Positions 5,176 to 14,130 of a stretch of 20,866 nucleotides of DNA are shown piece after piece. The stretch is from a virus. The position numbers and the translations under genes were made by a program. The notes below the pieces were generated by a model. That model did not search any database. It was given only the letters and a program-made list of their open reading frames with translations, and was not told the DNA's origin. The stretch covers positions 1 through 20,866 of IMG/VR virus record IMGVR_UViG_3300046003_002208, one strand, 5' to 3'. Position 1 is the first letter of the stretch. The number at the start of each line of letters is the position of its first letter.

Positions 5176-8100
5176 TATGCGTATCCTTTACTTAGACTTG
5201 CCCAGTAGTTAGTACCATCATAGAACACACTGACAATGTCTGTTGCACTGGCCGCAGTTGACAGTGTTTTGCTGCCACCTGCGAACTTCATTGACGAAGT
5301 AAGGGTTCTTCCACCTGTGCCGTCCTGTGTCAAGATGAATGTTGCACTTTGACCTGTCACTGGACTTGTGAATGCGTTGAATGTGATGTTGCCAGTTAGG
5401 GTCATTGCACATATTGTAGCAGTTGAAACATCTGGAGCATAGGTAGCAGTATAACTTTCTGCAACCTTAGTTTCTGTGAAGCCTTTTAGTGCAACATTGG
5501 CGAATGCCACAGAACTTGTAGTGTAAAGATTTTGATCAAAGCTGCCTGCAGGTCCTGTAGGTCCAGCCACACCCTGTGGGCCTTGTGGTCCTGTGTTACC
5601 AGTAGCACCTTGTGGTCCTTGTGGGCCAGTTGCACCAACAACACCTTGTGGTCCTTGTGGGCCAGTTGCACCAACAACACCTTGTGGTCCTTGTGGTCCA
5701 GTTTCTCCAGTAGCTCCTGATGGACCACTTGGTCCTGTTGGTCCAGTAGCTCCTTGTGGGCCAGTTGGTCCAAGAGCAGCCAAGTTGGTCCAGTTTGTGC
5801 CAGTCCAAATGCTAGCAGCACCTGTTTCATATTTGACAGCATCGGGTGTCAATGTGCCAGTGATAAATCCACTGCCGTTGGTGTCATCAATACGATTAAC
5901 AACACCTAAGAACTGGATAAAGTTAGTGCCTGTTGGTACTACATCAGTGTAGCCACCAGTAGCACCAAGGTAAATGCGATCACCTGTGGCAAAACTGTCA
6001 GTGTCAACACCTCTGATCTCACCAAGCACTAACATGCGTCCTTCAGCGTCATCAGCCAGTGTTTCATCTAGAACACCTACTGCAACCTTAGCTGGATCAT
6101 CTGCACGAGCTGCACCAACTGTGATTGTGTTGCCAGTGATACCCACTTGATAAACTGGTGTGCCTTTGCTTAGACTTCCGCCGCTGACGTTTTTAACATT
6201 TTCAAAGATTGTCTTGGCATTGACACGGTCAGTCCATGCTGTACTGCCGTCTGCTTGCCCTTCTAGGTATTCACCATTGCTTGCTGGTGCTGTTGTTGGC
6301 AGTGTGTATTCATCAAACAGTGTTAGTCCGCTGCTGTTAAGATTTAAGAACTGAACACTACTATTCGCATCCTTAAATGTATGACCGGTACTATTGTATA
6401 AGTTTTCAGAGTCTTTTAATTCTAAACGTGTGCTTTCAGTGTTTGTGCCGCTGTTGACAGTTTGAAATATCATTTTACTACCACGAACACTTCCTGAAAA
6501 GTCTTCAATTGCAGTGACCTGTATGCGGGCTGTGCGACTTCCAGCTCCTGTGCCGTTGTTGGCAGTCTGTCCGAAAAACAGCAGCTTACCAACACTGTCA
6601 CCATTCTTCAATGCGTTTCTACGACCGATTGCACCACTCTTGCGTCCACCTGAAATCAACAAGAAGTTGGTGTCATTCAATGTAGTGTTGTCCGCACCAC
6701 TGTTCATAGTCATTGAACCCACTGTTTGACTTGTGCCCACAGTGTAAGTTCCAACTCCACCTGTGGCAGTTCCTAGTGCTGTGATGAATGTGCCTGTAGT
6801 GACGCCTGTTGCGTAGACACGTTGTCCAACACTAATAACACCACTGCTAACTGCTGTGACATCTAATGTTGTTCCACTAATTGATGCTGTGAATACCGCG
6901 GCATCTTCAAACGGCACACCATTTATAGATATCTGAGCATTGACAATGTTCATTGATGTTCTACCGTAGCCTACATGTGTATCAATACCGTTGGCCATGG
7001 TCAATGTTGGTGCGTCATTGAATGCATTTCCAAAGTTTAAGAATGAAGTAGGGGGAGCACTTGCTGAACCTGCCGCCCAAGTTTGATTAAAGAATGCTTG
7101 ACGACTTGTTGTGTTTAGTTGAACACCTTGTGGTTGTGCTCGCATAAAAATTCGTGCACCACTATTAGTTGCTGTTGTGGCATTGCCCGCAAATGCTTCA
7201 GTGGATAATCCAATAATTTGCACTGGTGCAAGATCAACATCGCTGGCCCAACGAGCACCGTCGTATCCACCACCGGCAATGACAAATAATGTATCACCGC
7301 TGCCTGTGGCTGTTGGTGCTGCTGGTGTTCCGCGGCCGCCTTCCATCAAGATTGTTGGAGTTGCTGCCGTTGTTGCACCGCCACCAGGACGATTTTGTCC
7401 ATACCCACGCAAAATAATTTCTGGACGCAGACCTGCTGTGTAGTTGCTGACAACCATTGCTGGTGTTTGTGTGTTGGCTGCACGAATCAATGCCTGTCCG
7501 TTGGCATCTAAGGGGAATCCACCTGATGAAACTAAGTCTTGTGTGACTACACTATTGAATAAGACATTGCTGGTAGTGTTTAATGTTTGGTCAGCACCTG
7601 GTCCGCTCGGTCCAGTCGGTCCAGTTGCACCTGTATCGCCTTGAGGTCCTTGTGGTCCAGTTGCTCCAGCATCGCCTGTTGCTCCACTAGGTCCTTGTGG
7701 TCCAGTTGCACCTGTTGCTCCCGATGGTCCTTGTGGGCCAGTTGCTCCAACATCACCTGTTGCTCCACCAGGTCCTTGTGGTCCAGTTGCACCTGTTGCT
7801 CCCGATGGTCCTTGTGGTCCTGCTACACCCTGTGGTCCAGTTGGTCCTGTTGCACCAGTGATACCAGTTGCACCAGATAGGTCAGTAATGAATGAATAAA
7901 CAGATCCATTCCATAGATACAATCTGTTGTTGTCGCTGTCGTCTGGGTCGCCGGTTTCAATAACCGCAAATTGTCCTGCTGAAATACCTGTCGGTGCTGT
8001 GTCTGCTTCAAGTGCGGCCACGCTGGCATAAGTTTTAGCAATAGTAAATCCGATACCAGCATCACCTTGTGGGCCTTGTGGTCCAACAGCACCTTGTGGT

Positions 8101-8618
8101 CCAGTTGCACCAGTATTACCAGTAGCACCACTAGGTCCTTGTGGTCCTGTTGCTCCAGCTACGCCTTGTGGTCCAGTTGCACCAGTATTACCAGTAGCAC
8201 CACTAGGTCCTTGTGGTCCGGTAGCACCTGCAACTCCTTGTGGTCCTTGTGGTCCGGTATTACCTGTTGCTCCACTAGGTCCTTGTGGTCCAGTAGCACC
8301 AGCTACGCCTTGTGGTCCTTGTGGTCCTGCTGGGCCGCTAGGTCCTTGTGGTCCGATAAGTTCTGCACGACTTGTAATTGCAATGCCGTCTGCAAACTTC
8401 AATGTGCCCACAGTGGCTGTGTTGGAAACTGTTAGGTTAGCAAATGTCACACTGTCTAAAATGCCCACAGCTTGATCTGGACTTGCTAAGTTTCCACCTA
8501 CAGTAGTTCCATCTCCGACAAATAACTTTTCAGTATCTGTTGTCCAGATAGGTTCACCTGCTGCTGGAGTGATTGTTAATCTTTCTGCGTTTGTTCCGCG
8601 TCTAATTTGTAATGGCAT
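5175..8618 (-). CDS. Collagen-like tail fibre protein (1147 residues)
   Basis: Residues 1-45 ([34 protein letters not shown]) match the N-terminal virion-binding segment common in phage fibres and Mtd-like proteins. Three Gly-X-Y blocks follow at about 89-190, 249-341 and 950-1025, built from units such as [10 protein letters not shown]. Between blocks 1 and 2 lies a marine phage fibre domain ([40 protein letters not shown]). Residues about 345-810 form a long beta-rich region. Before block 3 is a segment resembling DUF2190-type folds ([38 protein letters not shown]). The C-terminal 100 residues ([28 protein letters not shown]) are a typical trimer tip. It probably forms a triple-helical side or central fibre for receptor binding. 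AAGGAAAGATT precedes the ATG. Confidence 0.9.
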   Translation of the reverse strand: MPLQIRRGTNAERLTITPAAGEPIWTTDTEKLFVGDGTTVGGNLASPDQAVGILDSVTFANLTVSNTATVGTLKFADGIAITSRAELIGPQGPSGPAGPQGPQGVAGATGPQGPSGATGNTGPQGPQGVAGATGPQGPSGATGNTGATGPQGVAGATGPQGPSGATGNTGATGPQGAVGPQGPQGDAGIGFTIAKTYASVAALEADTAPTGISAGQFAVIETGDPDDSDNNRLYLWNGSVYSFITDLSGATGITGATGPTGPQGVAGPQGPSGATGATGPQGPGGATGDVGATGPQGPSGATGATGPQGPSGATGDAGATGPQGPQGDTGATGPTGPSGPGADQTLNTTSNVLFNSVVTQDLVSSGGFPLDANGQALIRAANTQTPAMVVSNYTAGLRPEIILRGYGQNRPGGGATTAATPTILMEGGRGTPAAPTATGSGDTLFVIAGGGYDGARWASDVDLAPVQIIGLSTEAFAGNATTATNSGARIFMRAQPQGVQLNTTSRQAFFNQTWAAGSASAPPTSFLNFGNAFNDAPTLTMANGIDTHVGYGRTSMNIVNAQISINGVPFEDAAVFTASISGTTLDVTAVSSGVISVGQRVYATGVTTGTFITALGTATGGVGTYTVGTSQTVGSMTMNSGADNTTLNDTNFLLISGGRKSGAIGRRNALKNGDSVGKLLFFGQTANNGTGAGSRTARIQVTAIEDFSGSVRGSKMIFQTVNSGTNTESTRLELKDSENLYNSTGHTFKDANSSVQFLNLNSSGLTLFDEYTLPTTAPASNGEYLEGQADGSTAWTDRVNAKTIFENVKNVSGGSLSKGTPVYQVGITGNTITVGAARADDPAKVAVGVLDETLADDAEGRMLVLGEIRGVDTDSFATGDRIYLGATGGYTDVVPTGTNFIQFLGVVNRIDDTNGSGFITGTLTPDAVKYETGAASIWTGTNWTNLAALGPTGPQGATGPTGPSGPSGATGETGPQGPQGVVGATGPQGPQGVVGATGPQGPQGATGNTGPQGPQGVAGPTGPAGSFDQNLYTTSSVAFANVALKGFTETKVAESYTATYAPDVSTATICAMTLTGNITFNAFTSPVTGQSATFILTQDGTGGRTLTSSMKFAGGSKTLSTAASATDIVSVFYDGTNYWASLSKGYA
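5544..5771 (-). repeat. Collagen-encoding tandem repeat block 3
   Basis: Gly-X-Y residues 950-1025 contain a directly repeated unit encoding [12 protein letters not shown], two near-identical copies about 36 bases long around 5625-5695. The block links the DUF2190-like segment to the C-terminal tip domain. Confidence 0.85.
7596..7874 (-). repeat. Collagen-encoding tandem repeat block 2
   Basis: Gly-X-Y residues 249-341 are encoded by repeated units built on [13 protein letters not shown] and [15 protein letters not shown] 60-base class unit is visibly duplicated (around 7660-7740 and 7740-7810), showing recent tandem amplification. Confidence 0.85.
8049..8354 (-). repeat. Collagen-encoding tandem repeat block 1
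   Basis: Near-uninterrupted Gly-X-Y codons (residues 89-190) use recurring 9- to 36-base units such as GGACCACAAGGACC, with strong repetition at DNA level. The repeat can expand or contract by recombination or slippage in multiples of three without breaking the frame. The GC content is well above the window average. Confidence 0.85.
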
Positions 8619-8627
8619 AATCTTTCC

Positions 8628-9080
8628 TTAAATTGTTCCCATGTCTATTGAATACTGGGGTTGTGATACGATTGTCCCCATATCAATAGGGATTGCTGCA
8701 AATAGCAGACTTAAAATGTTTGTTGAAGCACCGAAGATACTACCAAAGTCCAGTGCTCCACTGAATACTGTTCCAAAATTTTCAACACTAATACCTGTTG
8801 GGAAACTTATCGGTTGTCCTGCAAATCCGTAGATAGCAGGTGTTGTTACACTGTTAAAACTTACGTTATCACTAGTATTGAGACTTTGATTATAAGCACC
8901 ACCTCCACCAAATCCATTGACCGTAACTGGTTGTCTGGTATTGATAACAGAAATAGTGGCAGTGCTGTTGGTTACAACCAACGTGGTCTCAGTCCCTACC
9001 AGTGCTAACTGAAGTGGAGTTGTTACTGTGGCAGTGAAGTTATAAACTACTTCAGTGACTGTAAATGCGCTGAATGCCAT
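8628..9080 (-). CDS. Small fibre-associated structural protein
   Basis: A 150-residue, Thr/Val/Ser-rich protein lies between the adhesin paralogue and the collagen-like fibre. The centre holds a glycine hinge (NGFGGGGAYNQSLNTSDN) followed by VSFNSVTTPAIYG. This QSLNT..NV.FNSV motif also occurs twice in the neighbouring fibre, where it borders the collagen blocks, so the two proteins probably share a trimeric linker fold. The C-terminus is hydrophobic (GASTNILSLLFAAIPIDMG) and repeats the hexapeptide IDMGTI twice. The preceding stop and this ATG are separated by one base, and no strong Shine-Dalgarno site is visible, which suggests coupled translation. It might be a fibre base, a short fibre or an adaptor. 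Confidence 0.6.
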   Translation of the reverse strand: MAFSAFTVTEVVYNFTATVTTPLQLALVGTETTLVVTNSTATISVINTRQPVTVNGFGGGGAYNQSLNTSDNVSFNSVTTPAIYGFAGQPISFPTGISVENFGTVFSGALDFGSIFGASTNILSLLFAAIPIDMGTIVSQPQYSIDMGTI

Positions 9081-9081
9081 A

Positions 9082-9594
9082 TTAATCTACCGTGATTGAT
9101 GAGAACAGTGGACTGGTGCTTAGTGTAGGATCACCTGGTGTAACTCCTGGTTCCCAACATTGAATAAATGCCCATCGATTTGTATTAATCTGAATAGGAC
9201 TGCTGTTATCTCGCCATGTAAATCCTACAATGGTAATAGGAACATTAGCACGAGCATCAGGAAGAATAGGACCTGTATAAAGTCCACCTGGTATTGTGAG
9301 ATTAACTAATCCACTGCCTACGCTGGTAACACTGATATAACTACTGGTTGAAATAACTCCTGAAGGAAAATAACCAATAACATTGCTGTTGGCAAAATTA
9401 GGTTCACCTGTGTTGCGATCAAAACTCATTGTGTCAACAACAATGGTTTGATAGTCAGCATGAAAAGTCCAAGCACTTATGCTTTGACTATAGTTGTATT
9501 GAAGTGTTCTTTGTGTTGAGGGAAAGATCTGTTCGATCTGTATATTATCTGCCCCGCCAAGATACTGAGCAAAATTTAAAACGCCTGCGGCCAT
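9082..9594 (-). CDS. Stand-alone paralogue of the adhesin N-terminal module
   Basis: This 170-residue protein aligns over nearly its whole length with residues 1-150 of the 1435-residue adhesin upstream. Both begin MA(A)G(I/V)LN, and both contain (S/N)x(I/V)(T/I)GYFP, LYTGPILP, NVPI(S/T)IV, a TN near AFIQ/AYIQ, and WEPGV..G(N/D)P. It lacks the Ig repeats and the large middle domain. The shared part is probably a virion-attachment or oligomerisation module, so this protein may cap or decorate the same tail site, or adapt the fibre that follows. AGGAG lies 10 bases before the ATG. The gene is one base away from the next one and seems to lead a unit including the collagen-like fibre. No outside family was recognised. 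Confidence 0.72.
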   Translation of the reverse strand: MAAGVLNFAQYLGGADNIQIEQIFPSTQRTLQYNYSQSISAWTFHADYQTIVVDTMSFDRNTGEPNFANSNVIGYFPSGVISTSSYISVTSVGSGLVNLTIPGGLYTGPILPDARANVPITIVGFTWRDNSSPIQINTNRWAFIQCWEPGVTPGDPTLSTSPLFSSITVD

Positions 9595-9651
9595 GAATTG
9601 TTTTCTCCTAAAGGATTAAAGTTTGTATCTAAGGACACAATCAGTTGATTG

Positions 9652-9659
9652 TATTTATA
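9652..9659 (-). promoter_or_regulatory. T4-late-type promoter box TATAAATA before the short paralogue gene
   Basis: The minus strand reads CTATAAATACAATC, matching the T4 late consensus TATAAATAC over nine bases. It lies 58 bases upstream of the ATG at 9594, directly after the terminator-like repeat of the preceding gene. A short palindrome (ACAATC AGTT GATTGT, 9637-9652) abuts it and could bind a protein or fold into a small stem. Confidence 0.6.
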
Positions 9660-9664
9660 GATAG

Positions 9665-9698
9665 GATAAAAAGACTGTTGTAAACAAGCCTTTTTATC
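9665..9698 (-). terminator. Terminator-like inverted repeat after the large adhesin gene
   Basis: GATAAAAAG (9665-9673) and CTTTTTATC (9690-9698) form a perfect 9-base inverted repeat around a 16-base spacer, in which CTG/CAA pieces can pair partly. The repeat includes the adhesin stop codon TAA (9694-9696). The T-run lies within the stem, so efficiency is uncertain. It mirrors the stop-overlapping hairpin at 14105-14130. Confidence 0.55.
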
Positions 9699-12600
9699 TA
9701 GATAATGAAATATTCTGTTGATATCCAAATCGTGTTCCATATGCCAGTGCTGCTAGATTAGAAGTGATTTGATTGCTGCCATCGCCTCCGATTAGTCTAT
9801 AGGCAATGTAAATAGTAGCCCATTCTTGATCATAAGTTAATTTAGGATCACTGCTAGAATAGTTAACATATGTTTTCCAAAGATCAGTGGCATTGATATT
9901 CAATGTAACTGCTATCGGGGTATTAACCACATTATTTTGTCTTTGAATCTCATATCTATTTGTGTGTAAGAAAAGAGGCGGATTAGATGTTAACGAAATA
10001 TTGCTGGGATTTGTCAATGGCAACGGAACCCAACTAAAGGGATTTACAATATTATCTACATAATAATATAATTCAATAGCCAGTGGTCCATATTCATTGT
10101 ATCTTTGTGTTGAAGTTAGATCTTCAGAATTACTACGTCTAGTCCAAGGACGATTTGCACCGGCTAGACTAGGCAATATAAGATTAAAACTTCCTACAAT
10201 TTTAACTAAACCATCAGTATAACCTGTTGATGCTTTTGTTAATGTAGTTAAAATAGTTAATTCTTTTTGTGGAAGTTGATATCCAGCAATCATTGTTGCA
10301 TTTACAGAACCGAGATTTGGATCAGGAAATCCCATTAAGAAATCTACATTAGTCATAGTGTAACTATTGTAATTGATTACCTGTAATGGCATTGTAGTGC
10401 TGGTACTGTGCTGATACCCAGTTCTATTATAACGTGCTCTAACATCGATCAATGCTGAATTACTGTTGGTCAATGTATTTGATGTAATGGACAAATTAGC
10501 TTGATTATCAACAACAGATGTTGTTCCAAATTCTGCTCCAGTTAATCCATTAAAGAATGTTATCGTGCCCGAATTTAAATTGCTAGTTGCACCTGGGAAT
10601 TTAACAAGATCAACTGATAGGTCAGCAGTTAATCTAGCAGGATTTGTAGAATAAATTACACCATTGCTGCTTCGACCTCTAGTTGCACTGACTGTAATAG
10701 TAGAAGTACTAACTAACTGTCCTTCAATAAAGCTAGGTGGACTGATAAAGGTTGCAGTGGTTACAATATCAATCTCAGGTTGTTGTGCATAGATATCAAA
10801 TCCTATAAACCTACCATACTCTGGTCCTAGACCAATTGTGCCAGGCCATGTGGCATGAATATTAGTAATACTAGAAATAGTTCCAGGTGGTAATACTAAC
10901 TCTGCTGTTTGAATATTATAGGCAACAATGCTGGTAGTGGTATAAACTGTGCCAATACTGGCAGTAGAATAAACAGCATTGCTGCCGGGAATATTACTGT
11001 ATTGAGAACCACGAGGATCATAAGAATGAAGGGCAAAACTTAGATACCATGAATTGCAAAAATCTGTATATTCTTTTTCTACAATATCAACATTATTTCT
11101 AGGAGTCCATTCTTTGAATCCATAATAGGTATCCCTATTATATTCTTCACCTCTCCAATCAGTATAACCAAATTCTCTATAACGTCCATCTTTTAATTTA
11201 TAGATACCCGTAGTGGAAACTGGCACATTTTTATAACCACCATCTGGTCTATATTCATTTGCAGGTAATTGATCTAACTGTTCTTTGAATGGACGATATG
11301 TTTGAAAGGATGTATTTGTTTGACGAACTTCTGGAGTAAATTTAAACAACCATACTTTAATAAATTCTCTAGGTTCTAAATTGCTTTGTAAAGGTCTCAG
11401 CCAATGCACTTCACCGATAAATTCAACTAGGTCAATATGCTGTGTGGTTCCGTATACACCTGTGCTGGTTGATCGATATGCAAAATTAGCACCTGGAAAT
11501 TGAGGTCCAGAATATGATCGAATATATCCAGGAGATATACCATACCTTTCTTCAACTGGAAGATCACTGCCTGAGAAACTACCATTTGCATTTCTAACTC
11601 TAGTAGATGGTCTAAAATACATCCTATAAGGATTTTCTTCACTAACTTCGGGACGACCCAATGTTTCATCAACTTCAATTCCGATAACATTATATCCTCT
11701 ATAATCTCCTATATCATCTGTTCTATAAATGTCATAAACATCATATTGATAATTTGTGTCACGCGGCAATCCACCTGTGAATTCTAGATTAGTCTGATTC
11801 CTTTCATTATACATTAAATTTCCTGTATAACTTTCTCTCTTAGTAACTGTCCAAGTGCCTGTGGTAATAGGATCTAATAAAGTTGTGATATCTGTGGCGG
11901 TTCCAGCACTCATATCATAGTTGGTACCATCATAATATTTCCAAAGACGCCATCTATTTGGATTGACAATTCCATATCTTTGTGCTGCAACCTTGCCTTT
12001 AGTTTTTGCAAATCCTGGAATATACAAATAACTGTCATCAGTTATTTCTGGAATATCTTTTTCCCATGTTGGTGTTGTTCCAGGAATTTCTGAATTTGTG
12101 TTAAAATTAAATTGAGGAGCAGCAAATCTAACATCATTAGTCACAGTGGTTAAATTTCCAGCTGGTGAATTTGCAGGACCAGCGCCAGCAAAGTTTCCAC
12201 TTCTATCTAATGGATTTAAATTATCACCCCTAAACATAATGCTAGGCATTCCAGGATTAATAGATCCACCTTGATACCAAACTGTTTGAGTTGTTTCATT
12301 TTCAGCTCTGCGAATCCAGTTAGCTGTGCCTAATAATGTTGAACCATTGAAAAAACTCACGGTGTTGGTCAATGTGGTGCTGGTTGATGCCCAAACACGT
12401 AGCACATCATTAGTGGCAGTGGTATAGAAACTTAAAACTGGTTCAGGTGTTAATTCATTGCCTGCACGAACTCTATGACTTAGACTGTTGCTATGACTAG
12501 GTGCATTAGCAAAATAGATGCTGTCACCAAAATCACCCGGATATGTTGCAATAATGGTCCAAGTTCCTGTGCTCAATATTGAAGAAACTGTAGATGTTGA

Positions 12601-14001
12601 TTCAAATCCAGAATTGTTTGCTTGATATATAATAACTGATTCAGAATCTTTTGTGGCAGTGACTGTGATATTTTTACTGTAAGTGGTATTAGTGGTACCT
12701 ATTAAAACAGTTAAATTTTCACCAAAGGCAGTACTGTCCGGACTTTTTGACAGTGTTAAATTAAAAGGATTGATAGACAGTGTTCGAGTCAGTGTGTTGC
12801 CCACAGTGATCAATGTGCTGGTAGACCCTGCTGCATATCGACCCACTGTTTGATAACCCCAAGATGTTTTTACTGTTTCATCATTTGTAATCAATACTTG
12901 AGTAACGTATTGTCCAGTGGCTGTTGAAAAACTTTGAATAGTCCAGTTAGTTCCAGTATGAGCAATAGTTGAATCAATCATGCTGGCATTAACAGTGAAT
13001 GTTCCACTGGTTGCACCATTTACCAAATTGCCACTTAAAAATGTAGTACTGGTAAAAGGAATAAACTCATTGATCAAACTCAATGTCACTGTATTTGCAA
13101 CAGCAACACCTGTAGGTGGAAAGCTGGGATCTGGAATCAATGTAATAGAATATAAACTGCTATCACCTGGATAATATATAGCTCGACTGGGAACAAAACT
13201 GTCACTGGATTTAATTAAGGGAATGCCACTGACAATCTGGATTGTTTTATTTGCACTTCGAGTTTTTCCATACTGAGCTTTTCCCCTAAATTCAGCATAG
13301 ACTGTGTAGGTATCAACAGGCATTAATCCATCAGTGTCAATTACAACACTGGCAGCTTTTTCAACAAATAATGCTGTGCCTATTAGATAAGCACTGCCGG
13401 TTGAACTGGTTGCATAAAAACTACATTCGTTGTCTGTGCCCAGATCAATAGGAATGTCACTGATGGCTGTGAGAAAGATATCATCTGAATAGATAGCAAC
13501 ACTGGTTCCATTTAATTCAAGTGTGCTACTAACAGGATCAACTGGTTCGAACCCAACCCAGTTATAAGGATTGCCTAAGGCAACACCGGGTTCCCAGTTT
13601 TGAATATAAGCAATATTAGTGCTGAACTCTTGTCCTTCTTTGGCCCATTTAATATTGACAATACTAATAGGAACATTGTTATCACTGGCAGGTAAAATAG
13701 GACCTGTGTATAGGAAAGCAGGAACAGTGATTGTGCCTGTAGAATACTGTGAAAGAGTTCCGTCATTGTCTGGAAAATATCCAGTTATACTGCTTTTTGT
13801 GAATACAGGTTTATCATCTCGATCTCTTTCAATCTTATCTACCAGTATTGTGCTCCATGCTATTTCAGCAGTCCATCCCTGAGTTCCGCCGCCTTCAATT
13901 GTAAATGTTAATGTTTTCTTCTCATTAGGAAATATATTTCCTACACTGGTAACAGTTTGTAGTGTGTTGAGAAAGTTATTATAATTTAATATGCCGGCCA
14001 T
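9694..14001 (-). CDS. Large Ig-domain tail adhesin or spike protein (1435 residues)
   Basis: The chosen ATG at 14001 (MAGILNYNNF) follows TTAGGAACCACA. A nine-codon longer TTG start has no support, and the paralogue at 9594 starts at the matching position. Residues 1-150 form a module shared with that paralogue (GYFP, YTGPILP, NVPI.IV, WEPGV). About residues 165-620 are Ser/Thr-rich beta repeats of bacterial Ig-like type, including NTVSFFNGSTLLGT near 545. A middle segment of about 400 residues is unusually rich in Tyr, Arg and Trp (NPNRWRLWKYYDGTNYD, GEVHWLRPLQSNLEPREF) and may be the binding or enzymatic head. Another Ig-like repeat (SGTITFFNG) begins near 1143, and the C-terminus is aromatic-rich. 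No catalytic motif was recognised. It is likely a virion surface protein contacting the host. The gene is AT-richer than its neighbours. Confidence 0.75.
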   Translation of the reverse strand: MAGILNYNNFLNTLQTVTSVGNIFPNEKKTLTFTIEGGGTQGWTAEIAWSTILVDKIERDRDDKPVFTKSSITGYFPDNDGTLSQYSTGTITVPAFLYTGPILPASDNNVPISIVNIKWAKEGQEFSTNIAYIQNWEPGVALGNPYNWVGFEPVDPVSSTLELNGTSVAIYSDDIFLTAISDIPIDLGTDNECSFYATSSTGSAYLIGTALFVEKAASVVIDTDGLMPVDTYTVYAEFRGKAQYGKTRSANKTIQIVSGIPLIKSSDSFVPSRAIYYPGDSSLYSITLIPDPSFPPTGVAVANTVTLSLINEFIPFTSTTFLSGNLVNGATSGTFTVNASMIDSTIAHTGTNWTIQSFSTATGQYVTQVLITNDETVKTSWGYQTVGRYAAGSTSTLITVGNTLTRTLSINPFNLTLSKSPDSTAFGENLTVLIGTTNTTYSKNITVTATKDSESVIIYQANNSGFESTSTVSSILSTGTWTIIATYPGDFGDSIYFANAPSHSNSLSHRVRAGNELTPEPVLSFYTTATNDVLRVWASTSTTLTNTVSFFNGSTLLGTANWIRRAENETTQTVWYQGGSINPGMPSIMFRGDNLNPLDRSGNFAGAGPANSPAGNLTTVTNDVRFAAPQFNFNTNSEIPGTTPTWEKDIPEITDDSYLYIPGFAKTKGKVAAQRYGIVNPNRWRLWKYYDGTNYDMSAGTATDITTLLDPITTGTWTVTKRESYTGNLMYNERNQTNLEFTGGLPRDTNYQYDVYDIYRTDDIGDYRGYNVIGIEVDETLGRPEVSEENPYRMYFRPSTRVRNANGSFSGSDLPVEERYGISPGYIRSYSGPQFPGANFAYRSTSTGVYGTTQHIDLVEFIGEVHWLRPLQSNLEPREFIKVWLFKFTPEVRQTNTSFQTYRPFKEQLDQLPANEYRPDGGYKNVPVSTTGIYKLKDGRYREFGYTDWRGEEYNRDTYYGFKEWTPRNNVDIVEKEYTDFCNSWYLSFALHSYDPRGSQYSNIPGSNAVYSTASIGTVYTTTSIVAYNIQTAELVLPPGTISSITNIHATWPGTIGLGPEYGRFIGFDIYAQQPEIDIVTTATFISPPSFIEGQLVSTSTITVSATRGRSSNGVIYSTNPARLTADLSVDLVKFPGATSNLNSGTITFFNGLTGAEFGTTSVVDNQANLSITSNTLTNSNSALIDVRARYNRTGYQHSTSTTMPLQVINYNSYTMTNVDFLMGFPDPNLGSVNATMIAGYQLPQKELTILTTLTKASTGYTDGLVKIVGSFNLILPSLAGANRPWTRRSNSEDLTSTQRYNEYGPLAIELYYYVDNIVNPFSWVPLPLTNPSNISLTSNPPLFLHTNRYEIQRQNNVVNTPIAVTLNINATDLWKTYVNYSSSDPKLTYDQEWATIYIAYRLIGGDGSNQITSNLAALAYGTRFGYQQNISLSR

Positions 14002-14042
14002 TGTGGTTCCTAAGGGATAAAATTCCAAGACTATGGTCTGAA

Positions 14043-14082
14043 AAGTTAAAGAGCATTCATTGAGCTAAGGCTCTTTGAACTT
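14043..14082 (-). promoter_or_regulatory. Hairpin at the predicted 5' end of the adhesin mRNA
   Basis: AAGTT plus AAAGAGC pairs with GCTCTTT plus AACTT, giving 12 base pairs with one bulged base and a 15-base loop. On the minus strand the stem begins almost exactly where a T4-type late transcript from 14088-14095 would start. It could protect the mRNA 5' end, or it could be a second terminator for read-through from the tail operon, although no U-run follows it. Confidence 0.5.
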
Positions 14083-14087
14083 AATGA

Positions 14088-14095
14088 TATTTATA
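14088..14095 (-). promoter_or_regulatory. T4-late-type promoter box TATAAATA before the large adhesin gene
   Basis: The minus strand reads CTATAAATATCATT, containing the full T4 late consensus TATAAATA. It sits just after the terminator and 87 bases upstream of the ATG at 14001. By T4 spacing, transcription would start near 14082. No sigma70 -35 element is obvious. The same 8-mer appears before two other genes in this window, which supports it being a real signal rather than AT-rich noise. Confidence 0.6.
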
Positions 14096-14104
14096 GACTA
14101 ATAG

Positions 14105-14130
14105 AATAAGGGGGCTAATACCCCCTTATT
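14105..14130 (-). terminator. Intrinsic terminator closing the tail tip operon
   Basis: A perfect 10-base inverted repeat, AATAAGGGGG and CCCCCTTATT, is separated by the 6-base loop CTAATA. On the minus strand it overlaps the last base of the tip protein stop codon and is followed by an AT-rich stretch. The A/T ends make it capable of acting on both strands. It separates the tail tip operon from the adhesin unit that follows. Confidence 0.8.

Noticed and set aside
7596-8354. Repeats considered as a CRISPR array
   Set aside because: Units are contiguous codon repeats in frame, without unique spacers.
5532-8435. Many open frames on both strands across the collagen blocks, such as Cys/Pro/Gly-rich and Ser/Trp-rich repeats
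   Set aside because: They are other-frame readings of the Gly-X-Y repeat DNA, without ribosome sites or independent support.
9637-9652. ACAATC-AGTT-GATTGT palindrome as a 5' mRNA hairpin like that at 14043-14082
   Set aside because: The predicted transcript start falls within its loop, so the full stem would not be in the RNA.
14002-14028. TTG start extending the large adhesin by nine codons
   Set aside because: The ATG at 14001 has a good AGGA site and matches the start of the paralogous gene.
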